Assembly: GCA_018667205.1 (NCBI GenBank)
Contig: JABIVN010000564.1
Coordinates: 1-5,791, forward strand
Direction: 5' to 3'
DNA: 5,791 nucleotides
Source: Gammaproteobacteria bacterium
GTDB lineage: Bacteria; Pseudomonadota; Gammaproteobacteria; Pseudomonadales; Azotimanducaceae
Within the stretch, counting starts at the first letter, position 1. Each line of letters begins with the position of its first letter. Below the pieces are notes generated by a model. It was not told the origin of the DNA. It did not search any database and saw nothing but the letters and a program-made list of their open reading frames with translations. Shown piece after piece: positions 1 through 5,049 of the stretch. The position numbers were made by a program, and so were the translations under genes.

Positions 1-600
1 ATCATCATGCAAGGGAAGCGCTAAGCTAGAAACAGTACTACCCGGATAAACACTGCTGTCTTCCCCCACATGCTGGTCACCAGACGCTCCCCCGGATTCT
101 GCGTACGAGAGATATTCTTCATAACGGGCATCTGTAAAACAACTAGTTTCATCCTCATCCTCATCCTCATCTACCTCTAGCGCGGGCGACATTACAGCAT
201 CTGCCTGCATCTCGGGAAAAATACCTGGATGCGCGGTCACGTAGTTCAGATAGAACATCATCAGGTCATCTTCACCGGCCTCCAATAGCGCTTCGAAGGC
301 TGTTATTTCGTCCTCGCCGTGACTTAGGATCTGATCGAAGTTCGTTGGAGACGTAGGGTGATTAAAAGCAACAACTGAAAACACATAATCGTCGAAGTTG
401 GACCAATACTCCTCAGCAATGGCAAGGCGTTCAGTTTTATCCAACAACGGTGACATAAAATATTGTTCAGCCGCAAAAACATGCAGACAAGCGCCGCAAC
501 GGACAGCGCCATCGGCGATCAGTATTTGTGCTTCGGTAACCTTGAATGTCGCCTGGCAATCCGGGCACTGGGTAATCGCTTCGGTCAAATGCGCTTCCAT
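1..600 (-). CDS. Zinc-ribbon (MJ0042-type) protein, probably DUF3426 family, C-terminus outside window
   Basis: An open frame of 200 codons runs from an ATG at 600 off the left edge without a stop. The N-terminus carries two CxxC knuckles, CPDC at residues 12-15 and CGAC at 35-38, in the context TQCPDCQATFKV and VRCGACLHVF. That is the classic MJ0042 zinc ribbon, expected to bind one structural zinc. In proteobacteria this ribbon usually precedes a variable linker, one membrane helix and a DUF3426 domain. Here the visible part after the ribbon is a long, acidic, low-complexity linker with no membrane helix yet, including alternating Asp-Glu at 144-151. The start lies 16 bases inside the end of prmA and has no clear Shine-Dalgarno sequence, so translation is probably coupled to prmA. 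A TTG at codon 5 is an alternative start. The gene position after prmA is common in gammaproteobacteria. The family's function is not established; the DUF3426 assignment is inference because that domain is not in view. Confidence 0.86.
   Translation of the reverse strand, partial: MEAHLTEAITQCPDCQATFKVTEAQILIADGAVRCGACLHVFAAEQYFMSPLLDKTERLAIAEEYWSNFDDYVFSVVAFNHPTSPTNFDQILSHGEDEITAFEALLEAGEDDLMMFYLNYVTAHPGIFPEMQADAVMSPALEVDEDEDEDETSCFTDARYEEYLSYAESGGASGDQHVGEDSSVYPGSTVSSLALPLHDD
151..171. repeat. In-frame hexanucleotide tandem repeat (ATCCTC x3.5)
   Basis: Three perfect copies of ATCCTC (151-168) are followed by a half copy. On the coding (minus) strand this reads GATGAG and encodes alternating Asp-Glu in the linker of the zinc-ribbon protein. 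The unit is a multiple of three, so copy-number change would lengthen or shorten the acidic stretch without shifting frame. Confidence 0.8.
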
Positions 601-1451
601 ACCAGACGAACCCAGCCATTCAATTCCGTTCGATCGACCAACTCGACCTGATTAATCTGGTCGACGTACGCTTGCACCACCCAGTCTGCCTGATCACTCA
701 TAATGCCGGATAGTATCAACAGCCCACCCGATGTCATTGTTTCTATTAACATCGGAGCCAGTTCAACCAACGGCTGCGCAAGTATATTGGCAAGCACGAC
801 TTCTGATGGCATGAGAGCAACACCGGGAAAGTGTGTGTCAACCGCCACCGAATTTCGTCTCGCGTTTTCAGCTGTAGCCGCCAATGCCTGGGGGTCGTTA
901 TCAATTCCAGTGACTTTCTTTGCGCCGAGTAACGCTGATGCGATACCCAGAATTCCTGAACCACACCCATAGTCGACAACATCAAGACCACCAACTTCGA
1001 TAGCATCTAGGTACTCAAGGCATAACCTGGTCGTTTCATGGGTACCAGTACCGAAGGCCAGCCCGGGATCCAACTCTATAATCACCTTGCCATCGGGTTC
1101 TAGCGAGAACCCCGTTGGACAAACCCACAGCCTGCGACCAAATTGCATCGGTTTGAATCTCGACAACCATTCGCGTTCCCACGCCCGATCATCCAACCGC
1201 GCCACCTCTTCCAGCTTATAATTATCGCGGGCAAGCTCCATCGTCAGGTTTTCAACAGAAATATCACTTTCAAAAAGCCCTGTTACCATCACCTCGTCCC
1301 ATAGGGGGTGCTCCCCGGGCGGTGGCTCGAAAATAGGCTTGTCCAACCCATCTTCTACGGTCACTGATACTGCGCCGTGATCCCAAAACCAAGCTTCCAA
1401 TACATCAAGTCTACCTTTGGTTGACGACGCTGACACATTCATCCAATGCAT
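585..1451 (-). CDS. prmA: Ribosomal protein L11 methyltransferase PrmA
   Basis: A 288-residue cytoplasmic SAM-dependent methyltransferase, close to the 293 residues of E. coli PrmA, that trimethylates amino groups of ribosomal protein L11. The N-terminal substrate-recognition domain (about 1-60) has the typical GAVSVTVED (26-34) and FEPPPGE (41-47). The linker contains WEREW (91-95) and RLWVCP (107-112). The catalytic domain shows the family signature LDPGLAFGTGTHETT (127-141), the SAM-binding glycine loop DYGCGSG (160-166), the acidic loop GIDNDPQA (182-189) and the motif IV-like LANILAQPL (220-228). The start is the ATG at 1451, whose MHW matches the usual MPW beginning. It overlaps the accC stop by one base (TAATG) and has a GGAGAA just upstream. 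The end overlaps the zinc-ribbon gene by 16 bases. Loss of prmA is tolerated in E. coli, so its place here reflects conserved operon order rather than shared pathway. Confidence 0.96.
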   Translation of the reverse strand: MHWMNVSASSTKGRLDVLEAWFWDHGAVSVTVEDGLDKPIFEPPPGEHPLWDEVMVTGLFESDISVENLTMELARDNYKLEEVARLDDRAWEREWLSRFKPMQFGRRLWVCPTGFSLEPDGKVIIELDPGLAFGTGTHETTRLCLEYLDAIEVGGLDVVDYGCGSGILGIASALLGAKKVTGIDNDPQALAATAENARRNSVAVDTHFPGVALMPSEVVLANILAQPLVELAPMLIETMTSGGLLILSGIMSDQADWVVQAYVDQINQVELVDRTELNGWVRLVWKRI

Positions 1452-2767
1452 TACTTCTCCATCCCTTCCAGGAAATGTGTGTCTAGTTCCCCTGATCTAA
1501 AGCGAGCATCACGGAGAATAAATCGCTGAAGATCTATGTTGGTCGAAACCGGCCCGATCACGAATTCGACCAGCGCCCGTTCCATTCGAGCGATACACTC
1601 AGCCCTATCGGATCCAGTTGAAATTACTTTGGCAAGCAGGGAATCATATTGATGGGGCACTATATACCCCGGGTACAGGTGTGAGTCCAACCGAATGCCG
1701 GGCCCACCAGGGGTACGGTACTGATTAACTGCCCCCGGTGCCGGTTGAAAATTCCTGTCTTCAGCATTAATCCTGCATTCCATCGCATGACCTGAAAAGC
1801 AGACGTCACTTTGCAGAAGCGACAAACGTCCGGTCGACGCAAAGGACAGCTGCAACTTAACCAGGTCTATTCCGGTGACAGACTCAGTAATCGGATGTTC
1901 CACCTGTATTCTTGTATTCATTTCTATGAAGTAAAAAGCACCGTCCTGAAACAGGAATTCCAGCGTTCCTGCATTCGAGTAGTTTAGTTCAGCAAGTGCA
2001 CCACAACAGGATATTGCTAGCTCAGCAATTCGAGCACCCGGGATACCCGGCGGGGGTGTTTCTTCCAATAACTTCTGGTGCCGCCGTTGGATTGAACACT
2101 CTCTTGCACCAAAGTGAATAACCCGACCATTACCGTCTCCGAACACCTGTATCTCAATGTGTCTGGGCGCGTCGAGCCACTTTTCAATATAAACGCCACC
2201 GTTTCCGAAAAGTTGTTCGGCCTCGTTTCTCAACCCCTTAAACGTCGACCGAAGTGAAGCTTCATCATCAACAATCTGAATACCACGACCACCTCCCCCA
2301 TGACTTGCCTTTAGCATCACGGGAAAACCAATGCGCTTGGCACAATCACAGGCGTCATCGACGCTGATCACTTCACCATCACTGCCGGGCAAAACAAGAA
2401 TTCCCTTTGCAGTCATCGCTGCACGCGCCTTTGCCTTGTCCCCCATTAACTCGATATGGGTTGCCGCAGGCCCTATAAAGCATAGTCCAGCCGCCTCGAC
2501 CTGAAGCGCGAAATGACTGCTTTCGGAAAGAAACCCATAGCCGGGATGAACGCCGTCGCAATGTCTGCTTAATGCTGCTGAAATGATTTGTGATTGATCA
2601 AGGTAGGAATGTTTACCGATGCAGACGGTGTCATCCGCAAGCGGCAAATGTACCGCACGACTGTCTGCCTGGGAATACGCCGCAACCGTTTCCAAGCCAA
2701 GCTCCTGACAGGCTCGCAGGATACGCAGGGCGATCTCGCCTCGGTTAGCGATCAGTACCCGTTTCAT
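1451..2767 (-). CDS. accC: Acetyl-CoA carboxylase, biotin carboxylase subunit AccC
   Basis: A 438-residue ATP-grasp enzyme (E. coli AccC has 449) that carboxylates the biotin carried by AccB using ATP and bicarbonate, the first half-reaction of acetyl-CoA carboxylase. The N-terminal domain opens with VLIANRGEIALRILRAC (4-20) and includes HPGYGFLSE (74-82). The ATP-grasp domain has the glycine-rich lid KASHGGGGRG (153-162), PRHIEIQV (201-208) and QRRHQK (227-232). The metal and catalytic set is complete: K232, E270, E282, N284, R286, Q288, V289, E290 and R332 match E. coli K238, E276, E288, N290, R292, Q294, V295, E296 and R338 with a constant offset of six. The C-terminal domain contains ECRINAED (330-337) and YDSLLAKVI (374-382). 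The ATG lies six bases after the accB stop, the gap being the palindrome CCGCGG, with no strong Shine-Dalgarno, so coupled translation with accB is likely. It looks fully functional. Confidence 0.97.
   Translation of the reverse strand: MKRVLIANRGEIALRILRACQELGLETVAAYSQADSRAVHLPLADDTVCIGKHSYLDQSQIISAALSRHCDGVHPGYGFLSESSHFALQVEAAGLCFIGPAATHIELMGDKAKARAAMTAKGILVLPGSDGEVISVDDACDCAKRIGFPVMLKASHGGGGRGIQIVDDEASLRSTFKGLRNEAEQLFGNGGVYIEKWLDAPRHIEIQVFGDGNGRVIHFGARECSIQRRHQKLLEETPPPGIPGARIAELAISCCGALAELNYSNAGTLEFLFQDGAFYFIEMNTRIQVEHPITESVTGIDLVKLQLSFASTGRLSLLQSDVCFSGHAMECRINAEDRNFQPAPGAVNQYRTPGGPGIRLDSHLYPGYIVPHQYDSLLAKVISTGSDRAECIARMERALVEFVIGPVSTNIDLQRFILRDARFRSGELDTHFLEGMEK
1455..1460 (-). promoter_or_regulatory. 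Shine-Dalgarno of prmA
   Basis: GGAGAA on the minus strand, inside the last codons of accC. It is only 3 bases from the ATG at 1451, which is tight, and 12 from a second in-frame ATG at 1442. The family's conserved N-terminus favours the first ATG, but the spacing leaves some doubt. Confidence 0.5.
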
Positions 2768-2773
2768 CCGCGG

Positions 2774-3202
2774 TTAACTGATCGTAAACAATGGCTGATC
2801 AAACTCGACGGGTTCTTCATTGCCAACAAGTATGGCCTCAATTTTTCCGGCCTGTTCTGCCTTTATCTGGTTCATCATTTTCATCGACTCAATGATACAA
2901 AGTGTCTCCCCTTCCCTCACCACGTCTCCGACCTCTACAAACGGAGGCGATGATGGCGAAGGTGCTAAGTAAAAAGTACCCACCATTGGCGCGCCAACAA
3001 CATGCCCCATCAAAGGCTTGTCAACGGCGGGCTTCAGGCGATCAACCATAACATTATGCTCAGGTAGTTTGACGTCGGAGACAGGCACACCAAGACCACC
3101 TCTGCTTATCCGAACCGAATCATCCCCTTCCTTAATCTCGATCTCGCTGATATCTGATTCTTCCATCATCTCTATCAGCTTCTTTACCTTTCTAATATCC
3201 AT
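2774..3202 (-). CDS. accB: Acetyl-CoA carboxylase, biotin carboxyl carrier protein AccB
   Basis: A 142-residue carrier protein (E. coli 156) that holds biotin and shuttles it between AccC and the carboxyltransferase AccAD. The N-terminal segment [20 protein letters not shown] (1-20) is the conserved helical region, followed by a short linker (about 38-65). The C-terminal biotinyl domain keeps the thumb that marks bacterial BCCPs, APMVGTFYLAPSPSSPPF (71-88), and the biotinylation motif ESMKMMNQ (105-112) with target lysine K108. The residue two before this lysine is Ser where the motif usually has Ala. The ending EEPVEFDQPLF matches the family. The start is well fixed: ATG at 3202 overlaps the aroQ stop by one base and has a GGAGGG six bases upstream. 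In E. coli AccB represses its own operon; nothing in this sequence shows whether that happens here. Confidence 0.97.
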   Translation of the reverse strand: MDIRKVKKLIEMMEESDISEIEIKEGDDSVRISRGGLGVPVSDVKLPEHNVMVDRLKPAVDKPLMGHVVGAPMVGTFYLAPSPSSPPFVEVGDVVREGETLCIIESMKMMNQIKAEQAGKIEAILVGNEEPVEFDQPLFTIS

Positions 3203-3642
3203 TACTGACCCTCCAGGTAACTCACGGCATATTCAGCCGCAAACCTATAACCACTCGAACCCAGCCCTGTGATGCACCCCACCGCGATATCGGAAAGAAA
3301 TGAGTGTTTCCTGAAATCTTCCCGACTGAATACGTTTGACAGGTGCACTTCGATGAAAGGGATCGACACACTTAACATCGCATCTCGAAGCGCGATGCTA
3401 GTATGCGTAAATGCGCCCGGATTGATGATAATGAATCCGGCTTTCCCCCTACCCGCGTGAACCAGGTCTATCAGTTCATGCTCAGCGTTGCTTTGACTCG
3501 ACGAAAACAGGTAACCCGCATCTTTGACAATGCCACTGACCATTCCGCTGATATCCTCCAGCGTCTCATAGCCGTAGATCTCTGGCTCTCTTGTTCCCAG
3601 CAGGTTCAGGTTTGGTCCGTTTAACAACATAATCTCGGTCAT
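3202..3642 (-). CDS. aroQ: 3-dehydroquinate dehydratase, type II (AroQ)
   Basis: A 146-residue type II dehydroquinase, the usual family length, which works as a dodecamer in the cytoplasm and converts 3-dehydroquinate to 3-dehydroshikimate, the third step of the shikimate pathway. Family motifs are all present: [18 protein letters not shown] (7-24) with the flexible-loop catalytic R18 and Y23; [10 protein letters not shown] (50-59); [15 protein letters not shown] (74-88); [17 protein letters not shown] (98-114) with the catalytic His at 100 and substrate-binding residues 101-103 and R111. The start ATG at 3642 has GAGAAGAG just upstream and matches the family N-terminus. It is the first gene of the aroQ-accB-accC-prmA operon and its stop overlaps the accB start (TAATG). 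The type II enzyme is unrelated to the AroD type I enzyme of E. coli. Confidence 0.97.
   Translation of the reverse strand: MTEIMLLNGPNLNLLGTREPEIYGYETLEDISGMVSGIVKDAGYLFSSSQSNAEHELIDLVHAGRGKAGFIIINPGAFTHTSIALRDAMLSVSIPFIEVHLSNVFSREDFRKHSFLSDIAVGCITGLGSSGYRFAAEYAVSYLEGQ
3209..3214 (-). promoter_or_regulatory. Shine-Dalgarno of accB
   Basis: A strong GGAGGG on the minus strand, inside the last codons of aroQ and six bases from the accB ATG. It is the best ribosome site in the operon and could keep AccB, which is needed in excess over AccC, well translated. Confidence 0.8.
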
Positions 3643-3715
3643 TTCGGTTCTCTTCTCGATTTTTTAGATAAATTAGCGATTTTCGCCTCATTTTCCCTGA
3701 TTTTTAGAAAAAAAA
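3643..3715 (-). promoter_or_regulatory. AT-rich leader/promoter region of the aroQ-acc operon
   Basis: The only non-coding DNA upstream of aroQ on this strand, so the operon promoter most likely lies here or further upstream. I could not pick a convincing -35/-10 pair. What is visible: A/T tracts centred near 3662, 3672, 3681, 3692, 3703 and 3711, roughly one helical turn apart; three GATTTT copies starting at 3658, 3678 and 3699; and an inverted repeat GCGA-TTT-TCGC at 3676-3686 that could be a small operator. The aroQ ribosome site (GAGAAGAG) occupies the end nearest the gene. Confidence 0.35.
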
Positions 3716-3744
3716 GCAAATTTACTTCGATGATTAAACCGAAG
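3708..3744 (-). terminator. Possible weak intrinsic terminator after the DsbD-alpha gene
   Basis: On the minus strand a 5-bp stem CTTCG/CGAAG (3740-3744 with 3725-3729, ten-base loop) is followed after nine bases by eight consecutive T (3715-3708). The stem is short, the loop long and the T tract displaced, so this is a weak candidate. Read-through into aroQ is possible. Confidence 0.3.
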
Positions 3745-3785
3745 AATGACCAATAAGCTCGGGTTTCCAGCACTTTTGAGTCAGC

Positions 3786-4253
3786 TTACCATTTTGTCGG
3801 ATTTATCTGCATTTTAGCCGAAGTTAAGCGCTTTTCTTGCGGCGGATAGCAAAAACCTTGGGCTGCACAACCCTGATAACGAACTTCAACCGCCTGCTCT
3901 GGCGGAAAAGTTGTGTGAAGCTCAATCAGTCCATCCAAGACCATCACCTCACCAAAAATTTCGTCCTGCCGAGTAACGCCCTGAGGCAGCTGGATAATCT
4001 GCGCTTTCCCGTCATGCAATACTTCAATTTTATCTCGATAGAGGAAATAACCTGGCATCACTTGCCAAAACATTTTGATACCAGAACCTTCTACGTAGCT
4101 CCCAAACCGAAAGGCTTCGTCAACCGTCAGCATTAGGGGTTCCTGCTCGAAATTGCTGTGGCCAAGCTGGCTATTAATGACCAACTCAGCGCGGCAACTC
4201 CACGACAGCAGGACCAGAATAAAAAGCAAAAACGGTTTCAGGGTTTGTTTCAC
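3786..4253 (-). CDS. Stand-alone DsbD N-terminal (alpha) domain protein, periplasmic
   Basis: A 155-residue protein (from GTG at 4253) with a signal peptide at 1-22 (basic start MKQTLKP, hydrophobic core, likely cut after SCRA) and a single DsbD-alpha domain. Landmarks match E. coli DsbD: GYFLYRDKI (68-76), LPQGV (89-93), a cap loop DEIFG (97-101) and the redox pair in YQGCAAQGFCYPP, C129 and C135 (mature E. coli C103 and C109). In full-length DsbD this domain passes electrons to DsbC and CcmG. Here the protein stops straight after the domain, so the eight-helix membrane part and the thioredoxin-like gamma domain are missing; full DsbD has over 550 residues. The cap-loop Phe of E. coli (F70) is Ile here, followed by Phe. 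A TTG at 4271 gives six more residues but lies directly after a stop codon and has no ribosome site; GTG has GAG nearby and a better signal peptide. It may be a truncated dsbD or a dedicated partner of a separate CcdA-like reductase. Function is inference. Confidence 0.84.
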   Translation of the reverse strand: MKQTLKPFLLFILVLLSWSCRAELVINSQLGHSNFEQEPLMLTVDEAFRFGSYVEGSGIKMFWQVMPGYFLYRDKIEVLHDGKAQIIQLPQGVTRQDEIFGEVMVLDGLIELHTTFPPEQAVEVRYQGCAAQGFCYPPQEKRLTSAKMQINPTKW

Positions 4254-4304
4254 AAGGTTCTCGTGCTTCAATTAGCAATTCATATAAAGGCCTACACTAC
4301 CATT
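4254..4304. promoter_or_regulatory. Divergent intergenic region between DsbD-alpha and lipoprotein genes
   Basis: Only 51 bases separate the preferred starts of the two divergent genes, so promoters for both must overlap here or extend into the opposite gene. On the plus strand TATAAA (4283-4288) resembles a -10 box, but no good -35 is found at 16-18 bases. On the minus strand TATATG and TGCTAATTG are weak -10 candidates. No assignment is firm. Confidence 0.3.
4286..4290 (+). promoter_or_regulatory. Possible Shine-Dalgarno of the lipoprotein gene
   Basis: AAAGG, 14 bases before the GTG at 4305, longer than the usual 5-9. It also overlaps the TATAAA that could be a -10 box; both cannot act in the same transcript, so one reading is wrong. 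Confidence 0.3.
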
Positions 4305-4940
4305 GTGAACCACTATCTCGTCTTAAGTTTCGTCTTTGCGGTATTTATTTCCGGTTGTACGGCAATGCCAGACGTAGAACCGCCACCTGTTGATTCGACA
4401 AAAGTGACAATTCAGCAATTGCTGTCTGCCGCCGACGCCGCAATGGAGCTAAATCGGCTGACAACGCCCTCGGATGACAATGCACTCGACCGCTATGAAC
4501 AGGTTTTAACGCTAAACCCGTCGAACACCCTGGCGATCGCTGGCATCAATCGTATTGTAGAAAGGTACCTTGTCTGGGCACTTGACCTAACCGAGAAGTC
4601 CAACCTTAAAAAAGCCAGATATTTCGTTTCATTGGCGGATGAAATAGATCCGAACCACCCTAATATCGAGCCCGTGGTCAACAAAATCAATGACCAGGAA
4701 GAAAAGGTTTTCAGGATCTTTAAACTTGACGCAACCTCCGTGCGTGATCAAACAATCGATCCTAACGTGCTTGCAGAGATCGCCGCCAAAATTCAGCGCG
4801 ATCGCGCTTTTATTACCATCCGGGCGCCAGACGACCGGAGCGGCCGTTGGCTCTATCAGGAACTCAACCGCCAGGTAGAGTTCAGAATAGAAGCAACGTT
4901 CGAGAGAAGCAGTAATGCATCAGTCTCGCTGACGCAGTGA
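4305..4940 (+). CDS. Predicted outer-membrane lipoprotein with TPR-like helices, function unknown
   Basis: 211 residues from a GTG at 4305. The N-terminus MNHYLVLSFVFAVFISGC is a lipoprotein signal peptide with lipobox ISGC and lipidated C18. The residue after Cys is Thr, not Asp, which by the E. coli Lol rule points to the outer membrane. A Pro-rich spacer (22-28) precedes helical TPR-like repeats at about 34-130, with repeat-end motifs LTLNPSN (68-74) and ADEIDPNHP (111-119). The last 65 residues (about 147-211) look like a separate small alpha/beta unit with RAFITIRAPDDRSGRWLYQE (167-186), which I cannot assign. The frame stays open upstream to 4158, but that would run through the opposite DsbD-alpha gene and bury the signal peptide, so GTG is preferred. 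The gene is divergent from DsbD-alpha and 109 bases before the DUF2333 gene on the same strand, with which it may be co-transcribed. It might be a periplasmic scaffold or assembly factor, but nothing here shows a partner. Confidence 0.8.
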   Translation: MNHYLVLSFVFAVFISGCTAMPDVEPPPVDSTKVTIQQLLSAADAAMELNRLTTPSDDNALDRYEQVLTLNPSNTLAIAGINRIVERYLVWALDLTEKSNLKKARYFVSLADEIDPNHPNIEPVVNKINDQEEKVFRIFKLDATSVRDQTIDPNVLAEIAAKIQRDRAFITIRAPDDRSGRWLYQELNRQVEFRIEATFERSSNASVSLTQ

Positions 4941-5035
4941 CCGGTGCCTGATCGTGTTTATCCTCGACCAGAGTCGAATTACCAACTTCTGAGTTTCTGG
5001 GCCTGGGAATAAGGGTTACCATTGGCCTAACGAAC

Positions 5036-5042
5036 AAAGGAA
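5036..5042 (+). promoter_or_regulatory. Shine-Dalgarno of the DUF2333 gene
   Basis: AAAGGAA seven bases before the GTG at 5050. It fixes this GTG as the start; no ATG in the frame lies before codon 56, well inside the conserved protein. Confidence 0.65.
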
Positions 5043-5049
5043 TACGAAC

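Noticed and set aside
398..655. Plus-strand open frame across the prmA/zinc-ribbon junction
   Set aside because: Antisense to two well-supported coding regions, with no family features; the conserved zinc knuckles read on the minus strand.
703..972. Plus-strand open frame inside prmA
   Set aside because: Antisense to the SAM-binding core of PrmA; composition is what the complement of that gene gives.
2594..2953. Plus-strand 119-codon open frame over the accB/accC junction
   Set aside because: Antisense to the conserved N-terminus of AccC and C-terminus of AccB; no recognisable domain.
3643..3785. Remnant of the DsbD membrane or gamma domain downstream of the alpha domain
   Set aside because: Reading the minus strand after the stop gives no hydrophobic helix or CxxC motif; the stretch is too short and AT-rich to hold a recognisable remnant.
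4158..4304. Upstream extension of the lipoprotein frame by 49 codons
   Set aside because: It would lie almost wholly inside the opposite-strand DsbD-alpha gene, place the lipoprotein signal peptide internally and lacks a ribosome site. The extension is an open frame by chance.
4964..4977. Hairpin TCGAC-CAGA-GTCGA after the lipoprotein gene as a terminator
   Set aside because: The 5-bp stem is perfect but no T tract follows it, so it does not meet the pattern of an intrinsic terminator. It may be chance.
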